64,000 nucleotides of DNA from CAWDAQ01 sp963800325 (GCA_963800325.1 CAWDAQ010000006.1:310001-374000), one strand, 5' to 3'. Numbered from the stretch's first letter, positions 26,045-34,464 are shown. A program made the numbers and translations. Notes: generated by a model from the letters alone, not told the origin.

Positions 26045-26235
26045 GGCAGGTCCCGGGCCTGCTCGTCGTCGTGCGCCCGCGGGAAGGGCAGGACGATCGC
26101 GAGCACGAACGCCACGACCATGGCGAGCACGATCGTCAGGTTCGTGAGGCTGATGTTGACGACGCCCCAGTGCAGGTACGTCCCGGCACCCTCGGTCGAC
26201 GGAGCGCTCGTCAGGGCGGTCACCAGTGATGTCAT
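26041..26235 (-). CDS. small single-pass membrane protein, first gene of the cytochrome b6-like operon
   Basis: A 64-residue protein with a short polar N-terminus (VTALTSAPSTEGAGTYLHWG), one hydrophobic helix (VNISLTNLTIVLAMVVAFVL, continuing AIVLPF) and a charged C-terminus (PRAHDDEQARDLP). A GGGGAGC ribosome binding site precedes the ATG. Its stop overlaps the cytochrome b start by four bases, so it is surely cotranslated and is probably a structural subunit like the small helices (PetL, PetG, PetN) of b6f-type complexes. That comparison is by size and position only. Confidence 0.7.
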   Translation of the reverse strand: MTSLVTALTSAPSTEGAGTYLHWGVVNISLTNLTIVLAMVVAFVLAIVLPFPRAHDDEQARDLP

Positions 26236-26333
26236 TGCTCCCCCGGTCCCCGGTGGTCCCCTCGCAGACCATTCTCGTCCCGGGGGTCCCGGGGGTCCCG
26301 TGACCTAGGTCCCCCGTGCGAGGCCCGTAGCCC

Positions 26334-26407
26334 GCACTTCGTGCCCGTCTGGCCGCGCGAACCGGGCGTATCCGGCGGGCGGACGCGGCCAACCGGGCAC
26401 GAAGTGC
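26334..26407. repeat. family B extragenic palindrome, copy 1
   Basis: GCACTTCGTGCCCG (26334-26347) pairs exactly with CGGGCACGAAGTGC (26394-26407), and the stem continues inwards through TGGCCGCG/CGCGGCCA after a two-base mismatch. The loop region is GC-rich and not conserved between copies. It lies in the 203-base gap between two minus-strand genes. Copies 2 and 3 are at 30391 and 47053. Confidence 0.85.
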
Positions 26408-26438
26408 CGACTTCGGGTGTCTCCTCGGCGGGAGGGGG

Positions 26439-27386
26439 TCAGTCGTCCGTGGAGACCCGGACGGCGATCTTGCCGCGCGTGTGGCCCTCCTGGCTGAGCC
26501 GGAAGGCGTCGGCGGCCTCCTCGAGCGGGAACGTCGCGGCGACGGTGACGTCGAGGGCGCCGGCGTCGACGAGCTCGCCGAGACGGGCGAGGTCCGCGGC
26601 GTCCGGACGGACCCACATCCACTCGCCGCCGGCCTCGACGACGCTGTCGTCGGCGATCGACGCGTGCCGGCCGCCCTCGGCGAGGACCCCGGTCGTGACG
26701 TCGAGGACGCCACCGACGTAGTCGACGACGACGTCGGCGCCGCCCGGGACCAGCTCGAGCACCTGCCCGACGAGGTCCTCGCCGTAGGTCACCGGCTCGG
26801 CACCGAGGTCGCGGATCCGGTCCTGGCTCGACGGCCCGCCGGTGCCGATGACCCGCGCCCCGAGGTGCCGGGCGATCTGCACGGCGAAGCCCCCCACCCC
26901 GCCGGAGGCGCCGTGGACGAGGACGGTGTCGCCCTCGCCGACGTGGAGCCGGACGAGGCTCTGGTACGCGGTGAGCCCGGCCAGCGGCAGCCCCGCGGCC
27001 TGCTCCCACGTCAGGGAGGCGGGCTTGGGCGCGGCCGTGCGCACGGGCACGGTGGCGTAGTCGGCGAACGTCCCCGCGTGGACGTCGTCCTTGCGGGCGT
27101 AGGCGACGACCTCGTCGCCGACGGCGTACTCGGGGACGTCGATGCCGACCTGCTCGACGACGCCGGCGACGTCCCAACCGGCGGTCACCGGGAAGTGGGC
27201 GTCCATGAGGCCGTCGAGCCCGCCGGCCATGATCTTCCAGTCGACCGGGTTGACGGCCGCGGCGCGCACGCGGAGCCGGACCTCCCCCGGCCCGACCTTG
27301 GGCACCGGCACCTCTGCGAGGTGGAGCACGTCCGGGCCGCCGTAGCCGTCGTAGACCATGGCGCGCATCGTCGGGGTGTCCGTCAC
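26439..27386 (-). CDS. NADPH:quinone oxidoreductase-type zinc-less MDR protein
   Basis: A 315-residue medium-chain dehydrogenase/reductase. The N-terminal GroES-like half has AMVYDGYGGPDVLHLAEVPV, VRAAAVNPVDWKIMAGGL and TAGWDVAGVVEQVG. The Rossmann half has VLVHGASGGVGGFAVQIARH. Catalytic-zinc cysteines are absent, as in quinone oxidoreductases (QOR family). The start is a GTG at 27386 preceded by AGGAGG, which fits far better than the longer frame reaching 27446. It is divergent from the FUSC gene. Confidence 0.9.
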   Translation of the reverse strand: MTDTPTMRAMVYDGYGGPDVLHLAEVPVPKVGPGEVRLRVRAAAVNPVDWKIMAGGLDGLMDAHFPVTAGWDVAGVVEQVGIDVPEYAVGDEVVAYARKDDVHAGTFADYATVPVRTAAPKPASLTWEQAAGLPLAGLTAYQSLVRLHVGEGDTVLVHGASGGVGGFAVQIARHLGARVIGTGGPSSQDRIRDLGAEPVTYGEDLVGQVLELVPGGADVVVDYVGGVLDVTTGVLAEGGRHASIADDSVVEAGGEWMWVRPDAADLARLGELVDAGALDVTVAATFPLEEAADAFRLSQEGHTRGKIAVRVSTDD

Positions 27387-27528
27387 TGTGGTTCCTCCTG
27401 CTGCGTGGGGGCGCGGCCCGTGCGGGCCGTTCCCCCGGGCAACCACGAGCCCCGGCCCCGCTGTTCCCGCCCGGGGCGTCCCGGCCCCGCCCCAGCCCGT
27501 CGGCTAGCGTGCGTGCGGAGGTGGGCGC

Positions 27529-29718
27529 ATGCACGGACGGGTCCGGGACTGGCTGGCCACCACCCGTGGCCGGGTGCTCGCCTCCGACCCCGGGCTGACC
27601 CGACTCCGGCAGGCGACCGGGACCGTCGTCGCCCTCTCCAGCGCGATCGTCGTCGAGTTCGGCTTCGCCCGCCTCGTCGGCGCGTCCGCGCAGTCGAGCG
27701 TCGTCATGGTCCTGCTCGGCGCGGTGCTCGCGATGATGGGGTCGATGGCGCTCACCGGGACGAGCGCGTGGGGCAAGGCGAAGGTCGCGGTGTTCTTCCC
27801 GGTCGCGATCGGCACCGGCCTGACGGTCGGCGCGCTGGTGCAGGCGAACACGAGCCTGCGGCTCGCGATGTTCGTCGTGATGTCCTTCCTCGCGGTGTAC
27901 GTGCGGCGGTTCGGGCTGCCGTTCTTCTTCTACGGGTTCATGGGGTGGATGGGGTTCTTCTTCGCCTCGTTCCTCAAGGCGACCCCGGGGATGGTGCCGG
28001 GGCTCGTCGTCGCCGCGGCGGTCGCCGCGGGGTGGGTGTGGCTGCTCTCGGTGACCGTCCTGCGCACCGACCCGGCCACCGTGCTGCGCCGGACGATGGG
28101 GGCGTTCTCCGGGCGGGCCCGGGCAGCGGCGCGGGCGGCCGCCGACCTGCTCGAGGCGGGCCCGGGGGACGGTCCGCGGCAGCGGCGGGTGCGCCGCCGG
28201 CTCGCGACGTGCCAGGCGGGGGTGACCGAGGCGGCGCTCATGGCCGAGGCGTGGTCCGAGGAGCGGGGGGCTCTGCCGTCGGGCTGGTCGGCGCCGGCCC
28301 TGCGGCGTCGACTGCTGGACGCGCAGCAGAGCATCGACCGGGTCATCGGCGCGGCGCACGCGCTCGTCGGGGGCGACCCGGCCCTCGTCGACCGCGCGGT
28401 GGCCGTGCTCGACGCCCTCGGCCGGCACAGCGACGCCTCGACCCGTCGGGTCGCGCAGGACCTCGACGCCGCGGTGTCGGCGTCCGCCGAGGACGCCCCC
28501 GGCCGGGCGGCGTCGCGGCGGCTCGTCGTCGCCGTGCTCGACCACCTCGACCTGCGGGCCGAGCGGGACACCCCGCCGACGGTGGACCCCGTCGCCGACT
28601 TCGGCGCGGCCGCACCGCTGATGATGGGCAACCTGCCGGGGTCCCCGGCGGTGGCCCGGGACGTCACCGCGAGGGGGTTCGCGTGGAACCCCATCACCCG
28701 GCTCGACCTGACGACCCGCCAGTCGGTGCAGGTCGCGCTCGCCGGGGCCGTCGCCGTCGTGGCCGGCTACGAGCTGTCACCGAAGCGGTACTACTGGGCG
28801 GTCATCGCCGCGTTCGTCACCTTCACCGGCACCGCGACCCGTTCGGAGGTGTTCATCAAGGGGTGGAACCGGGTCCTCGGGACGCTGCTCGGGCTCGTCG
28901 CCGCGATCTGGGCCGCGCACCTCACAGTCGGGCACACCGGGGCGGTCGTCGGGACGATCCTGCTCTGCGTCTTCCTCGGCTTCTACCTCATCCGGGTCTC
29001 GTACGCGTACATGATCTTCTTCGTCACGGTGATGATCGGGCAGATGTACACGATCCTCGGGATGTTCAGCGACCGGCTGCTCCTGCTCCGGCTCGAGGAG
29101 ACCGTGGTCGGCGCGGTCGCCGGCGCCGCGGTCGCGCTCGTCGTGACGCCGCTGTCGACGCGGGACACCGTGCGCAGCGCCCGCGACGGCCTGCTCGGCT
29201 CGCTCGCGGACCTGCTCGACGCGGCGGCCGACTGGCTCGAGCGGGACGAAGACCGCCCCGACCTCGACGCGCTCGCCCGCGCCCTCGACGACCGGGCCCG
29301 CCGCCTGCAGCTCGTCGCCCGGCCCCTGACCCGTCCGCTGGTGTGGGGCAACCACAGCCCCCGCACCCGGCACCGGCTCGCGCTCCACCTCGCCGCGGTC
29401 GCCCGCGCCCGGGCCCTCGTGGTCGACCTGCGGCAACGGCCGACCGCGCACCCGCAGGACGCGGCGGCGGGCTGCCGGGCCCTGGCGGAGGCGACCCGGC
29501 GGCTGAGCGAGGCCCGTCCGGGCCGGCCCGCCCCGGAGACCGAGGAGCCGCTCGAGCGGGGCGACGCCGCGCTGTTCGCCGCGGACGGCGTCCCGGACGA
29601 CCTCGTGCTGCGCCGGCTGGCCCGGCTGCACGCCACCCTCGGCGAGCTCGCCGTCCGGGAGGAGGACCACCCCGAGCGTCAGCGGGAGGTCCGGCGCAGC
29701 CTGCCGCAGCCGGACTGA
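27529..29718 (+). CDS. FUSC family membrane protein (aromatic acid exporter/fusaric-acid-resistance-like)
   Basis: A 729-residue protein with two membrane modules, the FUSC layout. The first (about residues 30-180) has ALSSAIVVEFGFARLVGASA and RFGLPFFFYGFMGWMGFFFA. The second (about 400-545) has RQSVQVALAGAVAVVAGYEL, SPKRYYWAVIAAFVTFTGTA, FIKGWNRVLGTLLGLVAAIW and VMIGQMYTILGMFSDRLLLL. Two cytoplasmic helical domains (about 190-390 and 550-729) are rich in alanine, arginine and leucine. The family includes AaeB and YccS-like efflux pumps. A GGAGG site precedes the ATG. The substrate is unknown. Confidence 0.85.
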   Translation: MHGRVRDWLATTRGRVLASDPGLTRLRQATGTVVALSSAIVVEFGFARLVGASAQSSVVMVLLGAVLAMMGSMALTGTSAWGKAKVAVFFPVAIGTGLTVGALVQANTSLRLAMFVVMSFLAVYVRRFGLPFFFYGFMGWMGFFFASFLKATPGMVPGLVVAAAVAAGWVWLLSVTVLRTDPATVLRRTMGAFSGRARAAARAAADLLEAGPGDGPRQRRVRRRLATCQAGVTEAALMAEAWSEERGALPSGWSAPALRRRLLDAQQSIDRVIGAAHALVGGDPALVDRAVAVLDALGRHSDASTRRVAQDLDAAVSASAEDAPGRAASRRLVVAVLDHLDLRAERDTPPTVDPVADFGAAAPLMMGNLPGSPAVARDVTARGFAWNPITRLDLTTRQSVQVALAGAVAVVAGYELSPKRYYWAVIAAFVTFTGTATRSEVFIKGWNRVLGTLLGLVAAIWAAHLTVGHTGAVVGTILLCVFLGFYLIRVSYAYMIFFVTVMIGQMYTILGMFSDRLLLLRLEETVVGAVAGAAVALVVTPLSTRDTVRSARDGLLGSLADLLDAAADWLERDEDRPDLDALARALDDRARRLQLVARPLTRPLVWGNHSPRTRHRLALHLAAVARARALVVDLRQRPTAHPQDAAAGCRALAEATRRLSEARPGRPAPETEEPLERGDAALFAADGVPDDLVLRRLARLHATLGELAVREEDHPERQREVRRSLPQPD

Positions 29719-29808
29719 GCGCGCTCGCTGACCCGACGTACCGGACCTACCGGGCGGTTCTGGCGCGAAACCCCCGCGAGGACCGGGGCGCTCCTACACT
29801 CCTGCCGC

Positions 29809-30387
29809 ATGACGCCCCCCGCGGCCTGGCACGTCCCCGCCTTCCTCGTCCGTCAGCGGATCACGATGATGGTCAACCGGTACGAGGTGCTCGACGCCGG
29901 CCCGGGGGGTGCGCCGGGGCCGCTGCTCGCGCTCGCGCAGCAGAAGCGGATGGCCCTGAAGGAGCACGTGACGTTCTACTCCGACGACAGCCGCACCGAG
30001 CCCTTGTTCTCCTTCACCGCCCGCAAGCGGATCGACCTCGCCTCCGGGTACGACGTCGCGGACGGCGCCGGGACCCCGCTCGGCGCGTTCCGCAAGGACT
30101 TCGGCAAGAGCCTCCTCCGCTCGAGCTGGCACCTGTCCGGGCCGGGCCTGGAGGCGTTCGGGCAGGAGCGCAGCCTGCCCGTCGCGCTGCTGCGGCGGGT
30201 CAGCGAGAACATGCCGCTGGTGTTCCACTTCGACTTCGTCGACACCGGGTCGGGTGCGCCGGTGATGTCGGTCGAGCGCCGGTGGGGACTGCGGGACACC
30301 TACACGGTGACCATCCCCGACCCGCGACTCGACCTGCGCGTGGCCGCCTCAATGGCGGTCGCCCTCGACGCCCTCCAGGGCCGCTGA
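29809..30387 (+). CDS. LURP-one-related (Tubby-like/scramblase fold) protein
   Basis: A 192-residue protein. The block FLVRQRITMMVNRYEVLDAG at the start, LLALAQQKRMALKEHVTFYS, RKRIDLASGYDVAD, and SVERRWGLRDTYTVTIPDPR near the end match the LURP-one/scramblase beta-barrel seen in plant LOR proteins and in many bacteria. In bacteria the function is not known; phospholipid binding is suspected from the fold. The family B palindrome begins 3 bases after its stop. Confidence 0.8.
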   Translation: MTPPAAWHVPAFLVRQRITMMVNRYEVLDAGPGGAPGPLLALAQQKRMALKEHVTFYSDDSRTEPLFSFTARKRIDLASGYDVADGAGTPLGAFRKDFGKSLLRSSWHLSGPGLEAFGQERSLPVALLRRVSENMPLVFHFDFVDTGSGAPVMSVERRWGLRDTYTVTIPDPRLDLRVAASMAVALDALQGR

Positions 30388-30390
30388 CGA

Positions 30391-30472
30391 GTCCGCACTT
30401 CGTGCCCGGTTGGCCGCGCGCGACGGCGGTGTTCGGGCGGTTTGCGCGGCCGGACGGGCACGAAGTGCGGAC
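30391..30472. repeat. family B extragenic palindrome, copy 2 (perfect 18-bp arms)
   Basis: GTCCGCACTTCGTGCCCG (30391-30408) is the exact reverse complement of the block at 30455-30472. The inside keeps GGCCGCGC on the left and GCGCGGCC on the right, so the stem can extend. It starts 3 bases after the LURP-one stop, between two convergent genes, where a bidirectional terminator would be expected. Confidence 0.9.
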
Positions 30473-30514
30473 TACGGCACGCGCGGGTGGGGGCGGGGTG
30501 ACGTCGCGGAGGGG

Positions 30515-31942
30515 TCAGTCGGCGTCCGCGCAGGGCACCCGGCCGGTGCGGACGGCCTCCACGAGGCTCGCGTGGTCGCGTTCGGTCTGGTCGGCGTAGG
30601 CCCGGGCGAACCGGCACATGGCCTGGTCGACGTTGTCGCCCTTGCCGACGTAGCCGGCGATCATCGACGCCCCGCTCGTGCGGGCGTGCCCCTTGGCGAG
30701 CAGCCGACCACAGATCCCGGCGTAGTCGATCAGGGCCCCCGCGCCGAGGTTGTCGACCGAGATCGTGCCCTTCATGTTCCGGAACTGGCGCACGTAGAAC
30801 TGGCGGCCCTCGACGGTGGTCCACCCGAGCAGCGGGTCGCTGACGGTCTGGAGTGCCTGCTGGTACTCCACGACCCGCTGCCCCTGGTGGGCGTGCCAGG
30901 CGGAGTCGCCGTGGACGTACGGGGCGATGACGCTCCGGCGGGCCTGCTTGAGCTGGAGGAAGACGACGTCGTCGGGGCTGCTGCCCTCGCACAGGGCGAC
31001 GTAGGCGCGCAGCCCGACGCTGCCGACCCCGACGACCTTGTGGGCGATGTCGACGAGGGTGTAGCCGCTCAGCAGCCGCCGCCACTGCGCCGGGAGGGTC
31101 TCGAGGTAGTCGTCGAGAGCCTGCGCGACGTGGTCGAACTCCTCCTCGTCGAGGCGGGTGATCAGCGGCGGCGACTCGATGATCCGGCGCCCGTCCCCCC
31201 GGTCCTCGGTGAACTTCGGCAGCGCCCGGTCGCTGATGTTCCGGCGGGCCTTCTTCGCGGCGCGCTTGACCTCCTTGCGCAGCGACTTCTTCTCGGCGGT
31301 CTCGCGGAGCCGGTCGGCGTCGATGCGGTCGTAGGCGCGGTCGAGCAGGGGCTGTTCGGCGAGCCAGCGGACCTGCTCGCGGTAGGTGCGCACGCAGGAC
31401 GCGACCGCCTCGCCGCACTGCTCCTCGCTCGACGAGTTCTGCCGCCCGGCGACCCAGATGCTCGCGGCGAGCCGGCGCAGGTCCCACTCCCAGCCGCCGG
31501 GATGGGCCTCGTCGAAGTCGTTGAGGTCGATGACGAGGTCGCGCTCCGGGGAGGCGTAGAACCCGAAGTTGCCGAGGTGGGAGTCGCCGCAGATGACCGG
31601 GCGGATGCCGGTCGCGGGCAGGTGGCCGAGGTCCTCGGCCATGACGACGGCGGTGCCGCGCAGGAAGCCGTACGGCGAGGCGACCATCCGCTTGACGCGG
31701 ACGGGGACGAGCCAGTCGACGCGGCCCTCGTGGGCGAGGTTGATCTGGTCGACGACGTCCGGCCGGTCGTCGGGCGGGTCCCAGTCGCCGAGCGCCGACC
31801 GGGGGACCTCCTTGCGCAGGCCCTTGCCGAGCTCGTGCCGCTCCGACCGGGGGCTCGTGCGGCGTCGCAGGGAGGCGTAGACCTCGCCGTCCACCGCCGG
31901 CAGCACCACGTGCCTGTGGGCCCGGTTGGTCGCACCGTTCAC
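30515..31942 (-). CDS. DUF2252 family protein (kinase-like fold)
   Basis: A 475-residue protein. It contains MVASPYGFLRGTAVVMAEDL, VICGDSHLGNFGFYASPERD and VIDLNDFDEAHPGGWEWDLR. The last two resemble the catalytic HGDxxxxN and metal-binding D loops of aminoglycoside-phosphotransferase-like kinases. VVGVGSVGLRAYVALCEGSS, FLQLKQARRSVIAPY and VDNLGAGALIDYAG are further DUF2252 blocks. A lysine-rich stretch (EVKRAAKKARRN) sits mid-protein. I chose the GTG at 31942 because GAGGAG lies six bases upstream; an in-frame GTG 13 codons earlier lacks one. Substrate and role are unknown. Confidence 0.8.
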   Translation of the reverse strand: MNGATNRAHRHVVLPAVDGEVYASLRRRTSPRSERHELGKGLRKEVPRSALGDWDPPDDRPDVVDQINLAHEGRVDWLVPVRVKRMVASPYGFLRGTAVVMAEDLGHLPATGIRPVICGDSHLGNFGFYASPERDLVIDLNDFDEAHPGGWEWDLRRLAASIWVAGRQNSSSEEQCGEAVASCVRTYREQVRWLAEQPLLDRAYDRIDADRLRETAEKKSLRKEVKRAAKKARRNISDRALPKFTEDRGDGRRIIESPPLITRLDEEEFDHVAQALDDYLETLPAQWRRLLSGYTLVDIAHKVVGVGSVGLRAYVALCEGSSPDDVVFLQLKQARRSVIAPYVHGDSAWHAHQGQRVVEYQQALQTVSDPLLGWTTVEGRQFYVRQFRNMKGTISVDNLGAGALIDYAGICGRLLAKGHARTSGASMIAGYVGKGDNVDQAMCRFARAYADQTERDHASLVEAVRTGRVPCADAD

Positions 31943-32025
31943 GTCCGTCTCCTCGGCGGTCGGCTGGGCCGCCACCGGCACTGGTGGCGCCGGTCACACA
32001 CCGTACGCCCGGAGGGGCCTGCGGC

Positions 32026-32484
32026 TCAGGGCACCTCGTCGAGGACCTCGTGCAGGCGGCCGACCGGAACCGACCGGCCGCCGCTGCGCCAGACGGGCCG
32101 GCCGTCCTCCCCGACCGCGGGCTCGAGGACGCACGTGCCCGGCCCGTCCACCCGGGGGACCTCGGGCCAGGGCGCGCCCAGCTCGTCCATGACGTCGTCC
32201 TGGAGCGCGGACGCGACACGGACGGCGAGGACGGCGAGGTCCGCAGGGTCGGCGCCGACGGTGGCGCGGAAGGTGTGGGTGGCGGTGACCACGAGGACCT
32301 CGGCCTCCTCCGGGTCCGGCTCGCCGGCGACGAAGTCCCGGTAGGCGGTCGTGGTCGGGCCGTGGACGGTCACCTCGCCCGCTGGTCCCGGTGCGGAGGC
32401 GAAGTCGGCGAGGACGTCCCGCAGCGGCGGCACGGCCGCGTCGGGGACGCCGTGCAGGCGGCCGGTGGGCGCGGCATCGCTCAT
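32026..32484 (-). CDS. hypothetical protein
   Basis: A 152-residue soluble, acidic protein (LHGVPDAAVPPLRDVLADFA; VVTATHTFRATVGADPADLA; VASALQDDVMDELGAPWPEV). I recognise no family. The ATG at 32484 has no convincing ribosome binding site, and the frame stays open upstream through the frameshifted membrane-protein relic. The protein may therefore be the C-terminal part of a longer ancestral product rather than an independent gene. Confidence 0.5.
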   Translation of the reverse strand: MSDAAPTGRLHGVPDAAVPPLRDVLADFASAPGPAGEVTVHGPTTTAYRDFVAGEPDPEEAEVLVVTATHTFRATVGADPADLAVLAVRVASALQDDVMDELGAPWPEVPRVDGPGTCVLEPAVGEDGRPVWRSGGRSVPVGRLHEVLDEVP

Positions 32485-33062
32485 CCCGCGAGCGTAGGGC
32501 TGCGGTGGGGCCGCCGCGCGCAGCTCGGCGAGCCGTCGCCGGTACCACCGGGTCGCCGCCACGTGCGCCCCGGCGCCTGCCGCGAAGAACGCCGCGCCCC
32601 ACCAGCCGGGCGTGGACCCCCGGACCGCCGAGACGGCGTAGGCGAGGGCCACGGCGCCGAGGAAGACCGGCGCCCACCACTGGCGACGGAACCGGCGAGG
32701 GAGTAGGCGACCATCCGTTCGCCGGCGGAGCGCAGTTCCTCGTCCTCCGGGACGGGCGCCCCGGGGCGGAGCGACCTCCCGATCTCCGCGCGCCGTCCGC
32801 GAGGCAGCGGACCCACCGCACGTACGAACTGTTGCTGGCTCCTCTTCGAGTGGATCCCCAGGATGACCGAGACGACCGCACTCACCGCCACGACGCTGCC
32901 GCCGGGGAAGGCGGGGGCTCCGTCCCACAGGACCCCGGAGAGCGCGTTCACCACCACGAACACCGGGAGGACGACGACCCACAGGAGGAGGGCGTGGAGC
33001 CACCACGGTGCGTTCTCCAGGCGCTCCCGGTTCCGCTCCCGCCACCCCGGCCGGTCGTTCAC
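32485..33062 (-). pseudogene. frameshifted small membrane protein, related in layout to the gene at 33524
   Basis: Reading from a GTG at 33062 (GTGA overlap with the upstream gene) gives WWLHALLLWVVVLPVFVVVN and a second helix GGSVVAVSAVVSVILG. A linker ending PEDEELRSAGERMVAYSLA follows. The frame then turns to nonsense, while the next frame picks up FRRQWWAPVFLGAVALAYAV and a further helix ending in WYRRRLAELRAAAPP. Adding one C to the GCCGG at about 32692-32696 restores a single continuous reading frame. The layout (two helices, PVPxE linker, two helices, RRRL tail) matches the intact protein at 33524-34066. The cause may be a true one-base deletion or a sequencing error. The restored frame has no stop before 32026. 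Confidence 0.65.
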
Positions 33063-33253
33063 GTCGCCTCCCCGTGGCTCGCGGCGTCCTGGAGCTCGGC
33101 CAGCCGCCGCCGCAGTCTGCGCCCGACCCATAGCCGCCAGACCGCGGCGAGCCCGACGAGGACGGCGGCGTTCGCCCTTTCTCGGGCGAGGACGCTGACC
33201 CAGGGTTCCTGCCCGGGCGTCACCCAGAGCCCGCGCCGCTCCCCCCACCCCAT
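33059..33253 (-). CDS. small membrane protein
   Basis: A 64-residue protein with one hydrophobic helix (ANAAVLVGLAAVWRLWVG) followed by the basic motif RRLRRRLAELQDAA. The RRRLAEL tail is almost the same as the tail of the neighbouring frameshifted protein, suggesting a duplicated or leftover C-terminal fragment. Its stop overlaps the GTG of that gene. Confidence 0.5.
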   Translation of the reverse strand: MGWGERRGLWVTPGQEPWVSVLARERANAAVLVGLAAVWRLWVGRRLRRRLAELQDAASHGEAT

Positions 33254-33272
33254 GGGTGAGAAACCTACGTGG

Positions 33273-33527
33273 CTACCACCTCGGAGGGTGGCGGTTCGCG
33301 GAAAGCGTCGCCGCCCCGGGGAAGGACCCGAACACCGTCGGCAGGACCGCCCCGAGAACGCACGCGACCACGGCCTGAAGGGCTGCTTGGGCGAGGGCGT
33401 CGGACGCCGACGCGCCGTTGACGAGGGCCAGCAGCGTCGCCACGAGCGCGCCGACGGCTCCGGTGGTCAGGGCGACGCCCCACCACCGGCCGGTCAGGGT
33501 CCGGTAGCGCAGCTCGACTCCGCTCAC
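33273..33527 (-). CDS. small membrane protein, paralogue of the neighbouring 180-residue protein N-terminus
   Basis: An 84-residue protein from a GTG that overlaps the previous stop (GTGA). It starts GVELRYRTLTGRWWGVALTT, close to the start of the upstream gene product (GGLEVRYRVLKGERWAIGLA). It has two helices (ALVATLLALVNGA; ALQAVVACVLGAVLPTVFG) and a short basic tail. No known family. Confidence 0.55.
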   Translation of the reverse strand: MSGVELRYRTLTGRWWGVALTTGAVGALVATLLALVNGASASDALAQAALQAVVACVLGAVLPTVFGSFPGAATLSANRHPPRW

Positions 33528-34066
33528 GGCCCGGACCTCATCCGCTCCAACCGCCGTCGCATCGTCCACGGCAGGACGAGCCACGTGTAGAGCGGGAGGA
33601 GCAGCCACGCCCCGGCGAGGATGCCGTCCCACGGGTGCGCGGGGCCCCAGACGAGGTAGGCGACCGCGACGACGGCGCTGAGGGCCGTGACCGCCCACTG
33701 TGACGCGCGAAGTCCCGCGACCCGGCGCTCGAGGTGGGCGACCGCCGCCCGGCGGGTCGCGTCCTCGTGCGGCACCGGGCCGCCCCACACCGCCCGCAGG
33801 ATCTGGATCCGCTCCTCGTCGGTGTCGCCGTCGACGAGGTCGAGCCGGGCGTTGAGCTGAGCCGGGACCAGCCACACGCCCGCCACCGCGAGGAGCACCG
33901 CGAAGATGGCAGCGGACACCAAGGAGTAGGAGACCGTCGGCTCCGCGAAGAGCAGTCCGAAGAGTGCGAACATCACCGTGGAGCACGCAGCCGAGCCGGC
34001 AGCGGCGAGCCCGATGGCCCACCGCTCGCCCTTCAGGACGCGGTAGCGCACCTCGAGTCCTCCCAC
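33524..34066 (-). CDS. four-helix membrane protein of unknown function
   Basis: A 180-residue protein from a GTG. The N-terminus is GGLEVRYRVLKGERWAIGLA. It has two helices (STVMFALFGLLFAEPTVSYS; AAIFAVLLAVAGVWLVPAQL), then a charged linker DGDTDEERIQILRAVWGGPV with PHEDATRRAA. Two more helices follow (WAVTALSAVVAVAYLVWGPA; AGAWLLLPLYTWLVLP), and the tail is MRRRLERMRSGP. It is the most complete member of the local group. It lies 126 bases downstream of the tRNA-Leu on the same strand. Confidence 0.6.
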   Translation of the reverse strand: MGGLEVRYRVLKGERWAIGLAAAGSAACSTVMFALFGLLFAEPTVSYSLVSAAIFAVLLAVAGVWLVPAQLNARLDLVDGDTDEERIQILRAVWGGPVPHEDATRRAAVAHLERRVAGLRASQWAVTALSAVVAVAYLVWGPAHPWDGILAGAWLLLPLYTWLVLPWTMRRRLERMRSGP

Positions 34067-34191
34067 GGCCCAGAACGCTAGCCCCCCGGCGGGTCCGCCG
34101 AGCGGGTTCCGTGGAAGAAACCACCGGAGATCCGGCCTTCGCTGAAGGCCCTTCTCGAACGATGGTGCTGGACCCGGGACAACCCCGGTGG

Positions 34192-34278
34192 TGGTGCGCG
34201 AGGGGGGAGTTGAACCCCCACGCCCTCTCGGGCACACGGACCTGAACCGTGCGCGTCTGCCTATTCCGCCACTCGCGC
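34192..34278 (-). tRNA. tRNA-Leu (anticodon CAG)
   Basis: On the minus strand the acceptor arm GCGCGAG pairs with CTCGCGC. The anticodon stem CACGG/CCGTG encloses the loop TTCAGGT, giving CAG. A long variable arm (TGCCCGAGAGGGCG) marks a class II tRNA, and the T arm is GGGGGTTCAACTCCCCC. CCA is encoded. All arms are intact over 87 bases. Confidence 0.95.
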
Positions 34279-34387
34279 GCGCCACCACATGATTCCCCAT
34301 GGCCACCCGGATCACCAAACCACAGGCCAGCCCGACCGGGCCCCCGACCGGGACCCGACCGTCCCGGACCCTCGCCACACCCCCGTC

Positions 34388-34464
34388 CCCACCCCCGTCA
34401 GTGGCCACGCAAGCCCGCCGAGACGCCCTCGGGACGGGATTCCGTGGCCACTCACGGGGGTGGG
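34388..34464. repeat. family D long palindrome upstream of fhaA
   Basis: The 21-base block at 34388-34408 (ending AGTGGCCAC) is the reverse complement of 34444-34464 (starting GTGGCCACT) apart from one mismatch. The intervening 35 bases are not palindromic. It lies in the 297-base gap between tRNA-Leu and fhaA, which are divergent; I see no gene in that gap. Confidence 0.8.

Noticed and set aside
26481..30599. Plus-strand open reading frame of 1372 residues
   Set aside because: It covers several real genes in other frames (quinone oxidoreductase, FUSC, LURP-one) and has low-complexity arginine-rich translation throughout.
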